Positions 9,801 through 18,016 of a stretch of DNA of 64,000 nucleotides are shown here, piece after piece (position 1 is the first letter of the stretch; the number at the start of each line of letters is the position of its first letter). Both the position numbers and the translations under genes were made by a program. The DNA comes from Closterium sp. Naga37s-1. Lineage: Eukaryota > Streptophyta > Zygnematophyceae > Desmidiales > Closteriaceae. Location of the stretch: the NCBI GenBank assembly GCA_947471745.1, contig CANJKZ010000264.1, positions 317,501-381,500 of the forward strand. Direction: 5' to 3'. The notes below the pieces were generated by a model that was not told where the DNA came from, ran no database searches, and was given only the letters and a program-made list of their open reading frames with translations.

Positions 9801-12397
9801 GTAACCTCGACAGGCTCGACGGCGTCTACCTGGGACACACCTGAAGGGGCAGGACCCTGAGGGGGGAGGGGGTCTACCGGGGGGGGACCTGGCACAAGGA
9901 AGAGCGGTGGTGGGGGGAGGGACGGAGTGCGGTAGGGGAAGAGGCGGTAGTAGGGGACCGACTCGTCAAACGTGACGTCCTGGGAGGACAGAACACGGCG
10001 AGAGGTGGGGTGGTAGAACTGCCACCCTGGCGCGTCAGGGGGGAAGCCAAGGAAGACGCAAGGAGCAGCACGAGGGGACAGCTTGTCCGCAGACAAGTCG
10101 CGAACAAACGCCCGAGATCCCCAGACACGGAACGCAGACGCATCGCCAACCTTCCCCGTCCACAGCAAAGCTGGGGAGGTCTCCGGCATGGAGACCCTGG
10201 GGTGAAGGTTGATCTGATGCGCCGCGTACCGAACCGCAAACGGCCACAGAAAATGGGGGGCAGCCGCATGCATCATGGACGTACGGGCGACGTCCATGAC
10301 CATGCCAATGCGGCGCTCAGCAATCCCATTTTGCTGCGAAGAGTCCGGAAGCGTGAAGGTCTGGCGGATGCCTCGTGCACGACAGTAAGCTCGCAGAAGG
10401 CCAGAGGAGAACTCTCCACCTCTGTCAGAGTGCAGACGCAGAACAGGAAAGTCCGAGCCGAAGCTCTGCCTGAGCTGGAGACGAGCTGCGCGGATCCAGT
10501 CGATCAACACCTCAGTGACATCACCCTTGCTGCGCAAGGGGAAGACTGTGGTGTAACGCGAGTAGTCATCAACCACCAGCAGGAAGTAGCGCTCGTGACC
10601 CTGTCCACGGACGCGGGCCGGGCCCCACACGTCCATGTGAAGCGTCTGCAGCGGGGCCTCTGTCGGAGGAAACTGGGAGGAGTGAGGGGCAGCCCGCTGC
10701 CGCCCCTCGACACAAGGGACGCAGGTAGGGCCTGGCCCCGGAGGAAGGGGAGGGAGGGACCGGGGAAGACCAGAGACAAGGACACGGGAGGCCATGCCTC
10801 GGAGACGAAGCAGGGAGGGGTGACCAAGGCGGTGGTGCCAGAGGAGAGTCTCGTGCGACAGGAGGCGACACGAACAGGGGGCAGACTCAGGACCAGACCT
10901 GGACGCTGCAGCAAACACCTGACCCGACGCAGCTACCTGACCAGACGCAGTGACTGGAGGAGACGCAGTGGTCAGTGTGTACAGGCTCGACCCCGGCCGA
11001 CGTGTAAACGTGGCCAGGTGTCGGCCTGTCCGAGCGTCCGTGCAGTGGGTCACCCGCTGACTCGCAGGAGTGAACTGGTGAACCCCCGCATCCTGTAGGT
11101 CAGCACCACTCACCAAGTTCGTAGAGAACGAGGGGAGGTAAAGACCAGACAGGGTGCCAGAGGGGGCTGCCGGACACGGGAGGACAGTGGAGAAGTGAGC
11201 AAGGACAGGACCCCCAGAGGGGTCTGCCAGAGAGACTGCAACTGGCCGGTCAAGCGGCGTGAGTGTGGTGCGGTCTCGAAAGAAGGAGCGAGAAGCCCCC
11301 GAGTCAAGGGTGAAGGTGTGGGAGGCCGAAGCCGACGCAGTACCTGAGAGAGCAGACTCACCAGCACCTGAGGGAGCAGACACACGAGCACCTAGAGCAG
11401 CAGCCTCGCTAGCACCTAGAGCAGCAGCCTCACCAGTACCTAGAGCAGCAGTCTCAATGCCCGGGTCGTGCGGAAAACACCGGTAACAGTCACCCTCATC
11501 ACTAATAGTCACAGCATACATGGCAGCAAGAATAGCATCAAAGTCAAGGTCAAAGACAGCTACACCCGCCCTAGACAGCTCGCCCCAGCGGGGGATCTCA
11601 GTGGCCTCAGGGAACTGGTGACACCAAGCGTCCGTCAGGCGGCCAAAGCAGCGCTGGGTGGAGTGCGCACCCCCGCACTGCTCACCCGCGCGGTCGCCGG
11701 TGCGTAGGACGTAGGTGCACGGACCAGTACCCCCACCCCGCTGGCGTGCAGCGTACCACTCACGGAGCTGCTGAGGGGGGGGGATGTCACGAGTGCGCTG
11801 CTGCCGCTGCTGCTGCTGCTGCTGCTGCTGGCGCTGACCACCACCGGAGCCGACCCTCTGCGCAGCGCCACCCCGACCAGCTCCACCTCCTCCGCCGCCG
11901 CCTCCTCCACCGCCGCCACCTCCGCCACCTCCGCTCCCACCGCCACCGCCGCCGCCGCCTCCGCCTCCACTGCCGCCACCGACACCTCCACCCCCGCCAC
12001 CACTCCCACCACCACCCCCACCCCCTCCACTGCCTCCACCGCCACCTCCGCCACCCCCGCCAACCCCTCCAGCACCCTTGCCCCCCTTGCCCTTGCCGGT
12101 GCGGCGTCTCCCGCTCGGGGCAGACGCAGCGCCGACCGACTCGAAACCAACGAGGTCGGCCGCAGCAGCAGAGGCAACAGAGGGCAAAAGGGGGGAGGGG
12201 GAACACCCCTCAAAGACGGGGGTGCGAGGGTCACCACGAGAGGCTCCTACAGCGACTATGCTCTTCTCTGCTGCTAGGAGGGCCTTCTCGAGGAGGTCAA
12301 CGGTGAGAGTGGTGGGGCAAACTGAGAGGAAGTGGTCCCTGACTACGCGAAGGGAGTCAGGGAGCCGGGTGACTATGTAGTAGAGGGTGATGTACAT
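6884..12397 (-). CDS. Element A gag (rest) - protease - integrase - RT - RNase H polyprotein
   Basis: 1837 codons open from MYITLYYIVTRLPDS. Order: end of the gag (UBN2-like) region; poly-Gly tract near residues 90-175; finger C-X13-C-X3-H-X4-C (CTYVLRTGD... to RCF); aspartic protease LDSGASRSFFRD; gag-pre-integrase HHRLGHPS...CVPC; integrase D,D-35-E (HMDVWGP, LHSDRGGEF, NGIAERR); a 'GGAEPGGA' minisatellite linker; RT with YVDDLVFA; RNase H with ADASW, CEAEIYA and NTADIFTKAL at the end. The upstream gag start is in another frame (12373-12870): the C-run preceding this ORF is 12 long against 10 in E and 9 plus T in B. It could be a real slippage mutation or a sequencing error. Confidence -1.
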   Translation of the reverse strand: MYITLYYIVTRLPDSLRVVRDHFLSVCPTTLTVDLLEKALLAAEKSIVAVGASRGDPRTPVFEGCSPSPLLPSVASAAAADLVGFESVGAASAPSGRRRTGKGKGGKGAGGVGGGGGGGGGGSGGGGGGGGSGGGGGGVGGGSGGGGGGGGGGGSGGGGGGGGGGGGGGGGGAGRGGAAQRVGSGGGQRQQQQQQQQRQQRTRDIPPPQQLREWYAARQRGGGTGPCTYVLRTGDRAGEQCGGAHSTQRCFGRLTDAWCHQFPEATEIPRWGELSRAGVAVFDLDFDAILAAMYAVTISDEGDCYRCFPHDPGIETAALGTGEAAALGASEAAALGARVSAPSGAGESALSGTASASASHTFTLDSGASRSFFRDRTTLTPLDRPVAVSLADPSGGPVLAHFSTVLPCPAAPSGTLSGLYLPSFSTNLVSGADLQDAGVHQFTPASQRVTHCTDARTGRHLATFTRRPGSSLYTLTTASPPVTASGQVAASGQVFAAASRSGPESAPCSCRLLSHETLLWHHRLGHPSLLRLRGMASRVLVSGLPRSLPPLPPGPGPTCVPCVEGRQRAAPHSSQFPPTEAPLQTLHMDVWGPARVRGQGHERYFLLVVDDYSRYTTVFPLRSKGDVTEVLIDWIRAARLQLRQSFGSDFPVLRLHSDRGGEFSSGLLRAYCRARGIRQTFTLPDSSQQNGIAERRIGMVMDVARTSMMHAAAPHFLWPFAVRYAAHQINLHPRVSMPETSPALLWTGKVGDASAFRVWGSRAFVRDLSADKLSPRAAPCVFLGFPPDAPGWQFYHPTSRRVLSSQDVTFDESVPYYRLFPYRTPSLPPPPLFLVPGPPPVDPLPPQGPAPSGVSQVDAVEPVEVTGDSGAAEGAEPGGADSGGAERVGATPGGAEPEGATPGGAEPGGAEPGGATTGGAEPGGAEPGGAEPGGATPGGAEPGGAEPEGAGPARVASGGAEPGGSPGASSRREPLSPQELREWFARRWRRAAGAGGSSAAEGAGAAGPGGARTGSTGAAGPAGTTGAGAAEGVDAEATAVGPGGGPAGGATGAAGGTGAGGAAGAGAAAGGTGAVPAVSGVAARPRPYFVPLLQQVLGLPPSTGPPPPLECPQPVPSQLQLQPASPLPAPSPYTGPTGGLAERREPASRPASPVRPARSSGRGSRQRPPPVPGTHRMSLRPSTAPLRAPLPSPPESSLPSLPDPESDSLRAASPTVTRLLATVVTDPSFESTAASALVAELVDFAARCRLDYAASLVVESESVCPPSVGGECALGKDVLEDRQEEFQCLAAASPHLVSVLLTPEGDPDALDIPTPRSYEEAIEGPYSSQWQAAMDTEMASWKSTGTYVDEVPPPEANIVSGMWIFRVKRPPGSPPVFKARYVARGFSQRQGVDYFQTFSPTPKMTTLRVLLHIAAHRDYELHSLDFSTAFLQGSLHEEIWLRRPPGFTGSFPPGTLWSLRRPVYGLRQAPREWHDTLRTTLAALGFAPSSADPSLFLRTDTSLPPFYILVYVDDLVFATADTAGLAHVKSELQKRHTCTDLGELRSYLGLQITRDRARRTITLTQSHMVQQVLQRFGFTYSSPQATPLPTRHSLSALPSDESVESSGPYPELVGCLMYLMTCTRPDLAYPLSILARYVAPGRHRPEHMAAAKRVLRYLCSTSGMGLVLGGQSPVVLTGHADASWADDQATQRSSQGYTFSLGSGSVSWRATRSSSVLGSSCEAEIYAGAMAAQELRWLTYLLTDLGEPPRSPPVLYVDNKAMLALCREQRLEHRTKHIALRYFLARELQQRGQLRLAYVASQANTADIFTKALAPCDHQRFCTQLGLVPTLPHLLTP

Positions 12398-12870
12398 GGG
12401 GGGGGGGGGTTCTTGGCGCAGAATTCAGCAGGAAGCGCAGCGCGGTAGCGAGTGTCACTAGTGCGGAGGTGCGTAATGAGGTCAGCGACTGTGGGAAAGG
12501 CAGCAAGGTCAGGGAAGAGGTACGGTAGCATGAGGCGGCTCAGTGCAGCAGTGGCAGGGGAGGAGTAGCGCGCAACTACAGCGTCGTACAAGGTGTGAGC
12601 ACTCTTGTACTGGCTAAAGTGCGCACGCTCAGAGGTAGGCAGGTGGCGACGCACAGCAAGACGTGCAGCAGCATCGCGTGTGGCCCACTGTGAGCGAACA
12701 GTGGCGTCGGCATCAGCAGCAGGGGCAGGAGAGGCACCAGAGGTGAGGTCAAAGAGGGAGAGACCGTCTGCCCTATCGCACTGTAGGAAAAGCTGCAGGT
12801 CATCTACCCAGACGTCAAAGTCAATGGCCCGACCCTCAGCGTCAAAAGCGAGGACACTAGGGGTAGCCAT
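12373..12870 (-). CDS. Element A gag N-terminus (frameshifted from the pol frame)
   Basis: Starts MATPSVLAFDAEG like the gag of B and E, continues through the conserved DLQLFLQCDRADG, RSQWATRDAAARLAVR and LYDAVVARYSSP blocks, and leaves frame after CAKNPP at the C-run of 12398-12409 (12 bases). In B and E the same run keeps the frame open into MYITLY. This is the capsid-like half of the element's polyprotein and does not stand alone as a gene. Confidence -1.
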   Translation of the reverse strand: MATPSVLAFDAEGRAIDFDVWVDDLQLFLQCDRADGLSLFDLTSGASPAPAADADATVRSQWATRDAAARLAVRRHLPTSERAHFSQYKSAHTLYDAVVARYSSPATAALSRLMLPYLFPDLAAFPTVADLITHLRTSDTRYRAALPAEFCAKNPPPPCTSPSTT

Positions 12871-13830
12871 GACAGCAGTAGACTAGCAGCGTGAACAGTA
12901 GGGTAAGGGCAGTGCAGTGACAGAGGCGCTGCTCTTACCGGACAGGGCGGCTCGGGCGGCTTGGCGGCTCGGCGGGTCGGCAACTCGGCGGCTCGGGCGG
13001 CTCGGGCGGCTCGGCGGTACGGCGGCTCGGCAGCAACTGCGGCTCGGCGACTCGGCGACTCGGGCGGCTCGGGCGGCTCGGCGGTACGGCGGTGCGGCAG
13101 CAACTGCAGCTCGGCGGCTCGGCGACCCGGCGGCTCGGGCGGCTCAGGTGGCGCGGCGGCTCGGGCGGCTCGGGTGGATCGGGCGGCTCGGCAGTAGCTC
13201 GGCGGCGCCGGCGGCTCGGTGGTGACGGCGGGGCCGCGTGGGGACGGCGGCGGGGCCGGGTGGAGCGGCGGCGAGGCCGGGTGGAGCGGCGTCGGGGCCG
13301 GGTGGAGCGGCGTCGGGGCCAGTAGAGGCGGCGCCGGGGCCGGGAAGGGCAGCTCCGGGGCCGCAGGGGTAGGCGACGGGGCCAGCAGAGGCGGCGCCGA
13401 GGCAGGGAAGGGCGGCGCCGGGGCCGCAGGGGTAGGCGACGGGGCCGCGAGGGCGGCTAGGAGGGGGGGGGTCGCGAGGGCGGCTTGAAGAGGCCGCGAG
13501 GGCGGCTAGAAAGGGCCGCGAGGGCGGCTAGAAAGGGCCGCGAGGGCGGCGTGAAAGGGCCGCGAGGGCGGCGCGACACGAAGGAGCCGCGAGGGCGGCG
13601 GATCGGGGCCGCGAGGGCGGCGCGACGCGGCCGCTAGGGCGGCGCGACGTGAAGGGGCCGCGAGGGCGACGCGACGGGGCCGCAAGCGCGACGCGACGGG
13701 GCCGCTAAGGCGGCTCGACAGGGTCGAGAGAGGGGAGCGCGACTCGGGCAGTGGAGAGCGCGCTCCGGGCAGGAAAAAAAATGTGGTGGGCCCTAGGAAC
13801 AGTTCCCACAGGGGAACCTGCTCGATACCA
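12871..13830 (-). repeat. Element A leader: GC-rich short tandem repeats and primer-binding site
   Basis: Untranslated leader made of imperfect repeats, plus strand GGCGGCTCGG units (about 12950-13200) passing into GGGCCGCGAGGGCGGC units (13480-13720). Sense RNA would be C-rich. The last 18 bases before the LTR give primer-binding site TGGTATCGAGCAGGTTCCC, an initiator-Met-like match with two missing bases. Confidence -1.
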
Positions 13831-13955
13831 TGAGAAACTGAACGAGAATGAATTGACTAAGGGAAAGTTGGGTACAAATGTAAACCCTAGAAAACTGTAC
13901 CCCATATGTGCTACCCCACTATAGCCTACAGTAGCTATGTCATATAAATCTGACA
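13831..13955 (-). repeat. Element A, 5' LTR
   Basis: 125 bp, apparently identical to 6552-6676, followed by the target duplication GTTTA at 13956-13960. Confidence -1.
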
Positions 13956-13960
13956 GTTTA

Positions 13961-15215
13961 ATACCGTAAAGGGATTTTCGCAATCGGCACACGCGTGAAT
14001 CTCCCTCGCCGTATATGTGCGGCTGCTCCACGTAGATTACAACATCTACTAACGCGTAGAGAAACGTGTTATTCACATCAATATGTCGGAGCGGGAGGTG
14101 TCGTGCGGCAGCGATGGCGAGGAGAATTCTGACAAAGGTGTGACGACTGGCCGGCGCAAACGTCTGGTTGAAGTCGATGTTGTGCCTCTGGTCGTAGCCA
14201 CGTACGACCCAGCGCGCCTTGAATAGTTCAATCGTGCCGTTCGCTGCGGTCTTCACGCGGAAGACCCATTTCCCGAAGAGAATCCTTCTCCCCTTGATTG
14301 CTGCTTGATCGACGAGCACCTAGGTATCGCGGGACTCAAGTGCCTTGATTTCTGCATCCATCGCTTTGCGCCATTCCTTGCTGTGTGGTCCCGTGAGTGC
14401 TTGGCGCGGATTCTTCGGCTCGATGAGACGTGGCGCCGTTGACGTGGCGGTGTGGAGCCCGAGAAGTTGAAGTCCGGAAACGGTGCTGTCGTGGCGGTGC
14501 TGTGGGATGGCTTCCTGCACGTCGTCATCGTCGCTTTCTGATTCAGGTGGTGCTGGCGGTGCTGCGCCTCTGCCACTTCCTCTTCCGCCTCCGCCTACTG
14601 CGCCTCCTCCTCCTCCAGGAGAATCGCCGTCGTCGTCGTCGTCGTCATGGCGATCGCCTCTTGTGAACTCGCCTCTGGGGTCCTGCTCCAGAATGGCTGC
14701 TGCAGCTTCGTCCTCAGGTGAAGCTGTATCCGTCGTTGGCGTAGACGCAATTCGCATTCACCTACTCGTCTTCGCGAAATTGCCGAAGGAAGAGCCGCTC
14801 GTAGAAGATGACATCACGCGCATTCTTGATCTTCTAACTCATGAGATCCAGGATGAGCCATGCTTTGTGTTCGTGGCTGATGCCGAGGTGAATCCCCCAG
14901 CGCGCGCGGCTTGTAAATTTCCCGATGGTTGACGTTGGCGGGCGGTACTGCACCATGCACCCCCACACGCGGAGCATCGATGTGTTGCCCTTGGTCCCTG
15001 TCCATTTTACATGCGGTGATGGCCGTGGTCGACAGCAGGTTGTGCACTCGCACGGCATGGTGCATTGCGTAGGTCCAGTAGATTGGCGGAAGCTTCGACG
15101 GCTTCATCAACGCCCGCACCTTGGTCATTAGCGTGCGCTTCGTGCGCTCGGCTACGCCTTGTTGCTGATGCGCGTAGGGGAGGGAAACATGATGCTCGAT
15201 TCCCTTCTTCGCCAG
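13961..15215 (-). pseudogene. Element X: second half of integrase to first part of RT (decayed)
   Basis: From right to left: integrase end with VSLPYAHQQQGVAERTKR (catalytic Glu context) and IYWTYAMHHAVRVHNLL; an acidic/Gly-rich linker with a run of Asp and ESESDDDDVQE; then RT start PRQALTGPHSKEWRKAMDAE, GKWVFRVK, FNQTFAPASRHTFVRI, HIDVNNTFLYALVD and RKSLYGIK. Frame changes separate the blocks. It is bounded by A (left) and C (right); both insertions split X codons cleanly with 5-bp duplications. Confidence -1.
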
Positions 15216-15220
15216 GTAAT

Positions 15221-15362
15221 TGTGAAGATTGAAACATGAATGAATGAGAGAAGGGGGAGTTTTCCCTAGCAAGCAGTTGAGTACATATAGCAAACCCTAA
15301 ATTGGGCTGTACTCACTATTGAGTACCCCACTGCAGGCTAGACAAAACATAACATTCTGACA
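15221..15362 (-). repeat. Element C, 3' LTR
   Basis: 142 bp, TG...CA; plus-strand start TGTGAAGATTGAAAC, end ATTCTGACA. Differs from 16977-17118 at two positions. Confidence -1.
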
Positions 15363-16104
15363 CACCCCCATAGCCAAAGTGGGGTGTAATCAGCTCAAGA
15401 AGCAAAGCAAAACAAAAGACAAGCTCAGGGTGGATCACAATGTCACCACACATTCTGAGCACAAGTAAGCAAGCAATAGTTCACAATAATAGTAAGCAAA
15501 GCTAGAAGCTTTCACAGAGGGCAAGTGTGGAGGAGGAGGGACTATGAGAGGAGAGGAGGTAGTGGGTGGCAGCTGAAGCTGCTGGCACACGGCGCAACTG
15601 GAGCAACTGGCACACGGGCAACTGGAGCAACTGGCACACTGGCAACTGGAGCAACTGGCACACGGGCTACTGGAGTAACTGGCTCCGCGGCTAACTCTGA
15701 GCGGCAGGAGCAACGGACTCACGGGCGACTGGAGCAACTGGCTCACGGGCGACTGGCGCAACGGGCTCACGGGCGACTGGCGCAACGGTCTCACGGGCGA
15801 CTGGAGCTGCGGGCTTCACGGCGGCCACCCCCCTTCAACCTCCCCAAACTATCCCACCCCCCTTCAACCTCCCCAAACTATCCCACCCCCCCTTTCACAC
15901 ACCCCCTGCTGCACCTCTAGATTCGCTTACACTCCACCCCCTAGCACCACTCCATCATCTCCCACACACCCACCATCCTCAGCGGCAGCTGCAGTAGTGG
16001 GAGACAGAGGAGGAGGAGCAGGGGAGACCACACACCCGCCACCCCCCCCTCGCCACCCCCAAACCCTAACACAGGGCAGGGCGGGATGGCGGGTAGGGAG
16101 GTTA

Positions 16105-16135
<31 letters not shown>

Positions 16136-16976
16136 CGACGCGCGGCCTCCCAGGGCGCCACAACAGGCGGCAGAAGGGGCGACGCGCGGCCCCCCCCCCA
16201 GGTGCGGCCCCCCAGGGAGCCGCGACGGGCGACGGGAAAAGAGGGGGGGGGCGGTGCACGGGTCCCCGGTGCGCCGCGACAGGCGACGGAGCATGGCCGG
16301 GGCGGGGCCGGGGCAGGGTCGGGGCAGGGCCGGAGCAGGGCCGGGGCAGGGCCTCGACAGGGCCGCGACAGGGTAGGGGCAGGGCCGCGACAGGGCCGCG
16401 GCGGGGGGCCGCGGCGGAGGGCCGCGACGGGGGGCCGCGACGGGGGGCCGCGACGGGGGGCCGAGACAGGGCGACGGGGCAGGGCCGGGCGACGGGGCAG
16501 GGCCGGGGCGAGGCCGTGACGGGGCCGCGACAGGGCCGCAACGGGGTCGCGACGGGGCCGCGACGGGGCCGTGAAGGGGCCGCGACGGGGCCGCGACGGG
16601 TTCGCGACGGGGCCGCGACTGGTTCGCGACGGGGCCGTGACGGGGTCGCGACGGGGTCGCGACGGGGTCGCGACGGGGCCGCGACGGGGTCGCTACGGGG
16701 TCGCGACGGGGTGGGGCCGTGAAGGGGCCGGTACGGGGCCGTGACTGGGCCGTGAAGGGGCCGCGACGGGGCCGTGAAGGGGCCACTAAGGGGCCGTGAA
16801 GGGGCCGCGACAGGGCCGCGACGGGGTCGCGAAGGGGCCACGAAGGGGCCACGAAGGGCCGCGACGGGCAGCAGGGCAGAGCGCGAAACGCGCTAAGGGC
16901 AGGGCAGAAAAAAAAGTTTAGCGAAGTGGTGGGCCCTAGGAAGGAACAGTCCCAAGAGGGAACCAGCTCTATACCA
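15363..16976 (-). repeat. Element C internal region: minisatellites and a 30-base G run
   Basis: 15590-15820 holds imperfect repeats of GCAACTGGAGCAACTGGCAC type. 16106-16135 is an uninterrupted run of 30 G. About 16300-16860 is GGGGCCGCGAC / GGGGTCGCGAC tandem repeat. Long Arg/Pro/Gly ORFs here on both strands (up to 304 codons) are by-products of the repeat. No gag, RT or integrase motif is present. Confidence -1.
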
Positions 16977-17118
16977 TGTGAAGATTGAAACAGGAATGAA
17001 TGAGAGAAGGGGGAGTTTTCACTAGCAAGCAGTTGAGTACATATAGCAAACCCTAAATTGGGCTGTACTCACTATTGAGTACCCCACTGCAGGCTAGACA
17101 AAACATAACATTCTGACA
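16977..17118 (-). repeat. Element C, 5' LTR
   Basis: 142 bp, followed by target duplication GTAAT at 17119-17123; X resumes at 17124. Confidence -1.
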
Positions 17119-17123
17119 GTAAT

Positions 17124-17667
17124 CCTGCATCTCCTTGCTCCTGAACTCCGCTGCGCCTTCAGATTGCCAAATTTTCAGTTTCTCCCCGGATTGCCGATGC
17201 GCGTGTGCCAACCAGAGGCGGAACACTTCGTACGCTCTGCTGCGCGCCTCCACGTTCATGATCCAAACGTAACGTGTTCCGGCATCGACGAAGGTGAGCG
17301 TGTACATTTCGTCGTTCATTCTGCAGTGCCCCACGTTGAGGAAGTCACCGTACACCTTCTCTAGTTTGGCGTGGCGGTTGGTTCCAGGCTCTAGCAGGGG
17401 GAACGGTTGGTGACTCGGCGCAGCTTCGGGGTAGACGGTGCAGTTGCGCGGATGTGTTGCGCCTCTTACTTCGGTGCCATCAGGGTGCAGGAGGGCGCCG
17501 GGCGCAAACACACTGGCCTCGATGCAGTTCTTCAGCGTTACGTGCGAGGGGTGACTGAGGCGCTGGTGCCAGATGGCATCGTCGGCGCGAAATCAAGAGG
17601 TGCGCATGTAGCGTGCGTGCGCCTCTGCGGGTCCTCGTCAGGTGCTTGGGCAGGTTCCGCCGCTGCT
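17124..17667 (-). pseudogene. Element X: gag-pre-integrase and first half of integrase core (decayed)
   Basis: Shows WHQRLSHPSH, then LEKVYGDFLNV (first catalytic Asp), DAGTRYVWIMNVEARS and KLKIWQSEGAAEFRS. At the second catalytic position the aligned block of F is QCDGAGEYRS, so X appears to have lost that Asp (SEG for CDG). Bounded by C on the left and B on the right. Confidence -1.
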
Positions 17668-17672
17668 TCTTC

Positions 17673-17804
17673 TGAGAAACTTAGAACGAGAGAATGAATT
17701 GACTAAGGAATGAAAGTGATACAAAAGGTGAAATGCTAGAATTGTGTACCCCTTAGTATCTAACCCGCTACAGCCTACACAGGCTAGATCATATAAGTTT
17801 GACA
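17673..17804 (-). repeat. Element B, 3' LTR
   Basis: 132 bp. Sense start TGTCAAACTTATATGATC puts a TATA-like box within about 15 bases of the edge. One difference from 25036-25167. Confidence -1.
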
Positions 17805-18016
17805 CACCCCCATAGGCAAAGTGGGGGAGAACAAGGGGTCACAAGACCAGTCAAGCAAAGCAAGGCAAAGCAAGCTCAGGGTGGATCACAACGTCACCAC
17901 ACATTCTGAGCACAAGTTCAAGGCCACAAGGCCAGTTCACATGCATGAGTACACACATATATATAACGCTAAACAAGCAAGAGCAGGTATATATATATGT
18001 AACAGTACAAGCAAGG
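17805..18016 (-). other. Element B 3' untranslated module with polypurine tract
   Basis: Same arrangement as at 6677-6883: polypurine tract at the LTR edge, conserved stretch whose plus strand reads CAAGCTCAGGGTGGATCAC, and two TATATATA runs flanking a CTTGCTTGT core. Confidence -1.

Larger units (their letters stand above)
6552..13955 (-). mobile_element. Element A: Ty1/copia LTR retrotransposon, nested in X
   Basis: 7404 bp with two 125-bp LTRs (6552-6676, 13831-13955) that look identical, and a perfect 5-bp target duplication GTTTA (6547-6551 and 13956-13960). It reads on the minus strand: 5' LTR at the right, primer-binding site TGGTATCGAGCAGGTTCCC, C-rich repeat leader, gag, pol, 3' untranslated module, polypurine tract TATGGGGGTG. 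It inserted in the RT region of X. Identical LTRs mean a recent insertion. It is near-intact: the only break seen is a homopolymer length change in gag. Confidence -1.
15221..17118 (-). mobile_element. Element C: 1.9-kb non-autonomous copia derivative nested in X integrase
   Basis: Two 142-bp LTRs (15221-15362, 16977-17118; two differences seen) and perfect target duplication GTAAT (15216-15220, 17119-17123). Primer-binding site TGGTATAGAGCTGGTTCCC lies left of 16977, and a polypurine-type tract right of 15362. The internal 1.6 kb has no gag or pol. It keeps the 3' module of the A/B/E family (about 15363-15465) and the C-rich leader type (about 16140-16976), joined by other minisatellites. 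It must be mobilised in trans by a full-length relative. Confidence -1.

Noticed and set aside
10010..11098. 362-codon plus-strand ORF, and its counterpart at 21185-22357 (390 codons)
   Set aside because: Antisense to the integrase and pre-integrase region of A and B; similarity between them follows from the homologous sense strands.
15927..16852. Arg/Pro/Ala-rich ORFs of about 300 codons on both strands
   Set aside because: Translation of GC-rich tandem repeats inside element C; open in several frames at once and without any domain.
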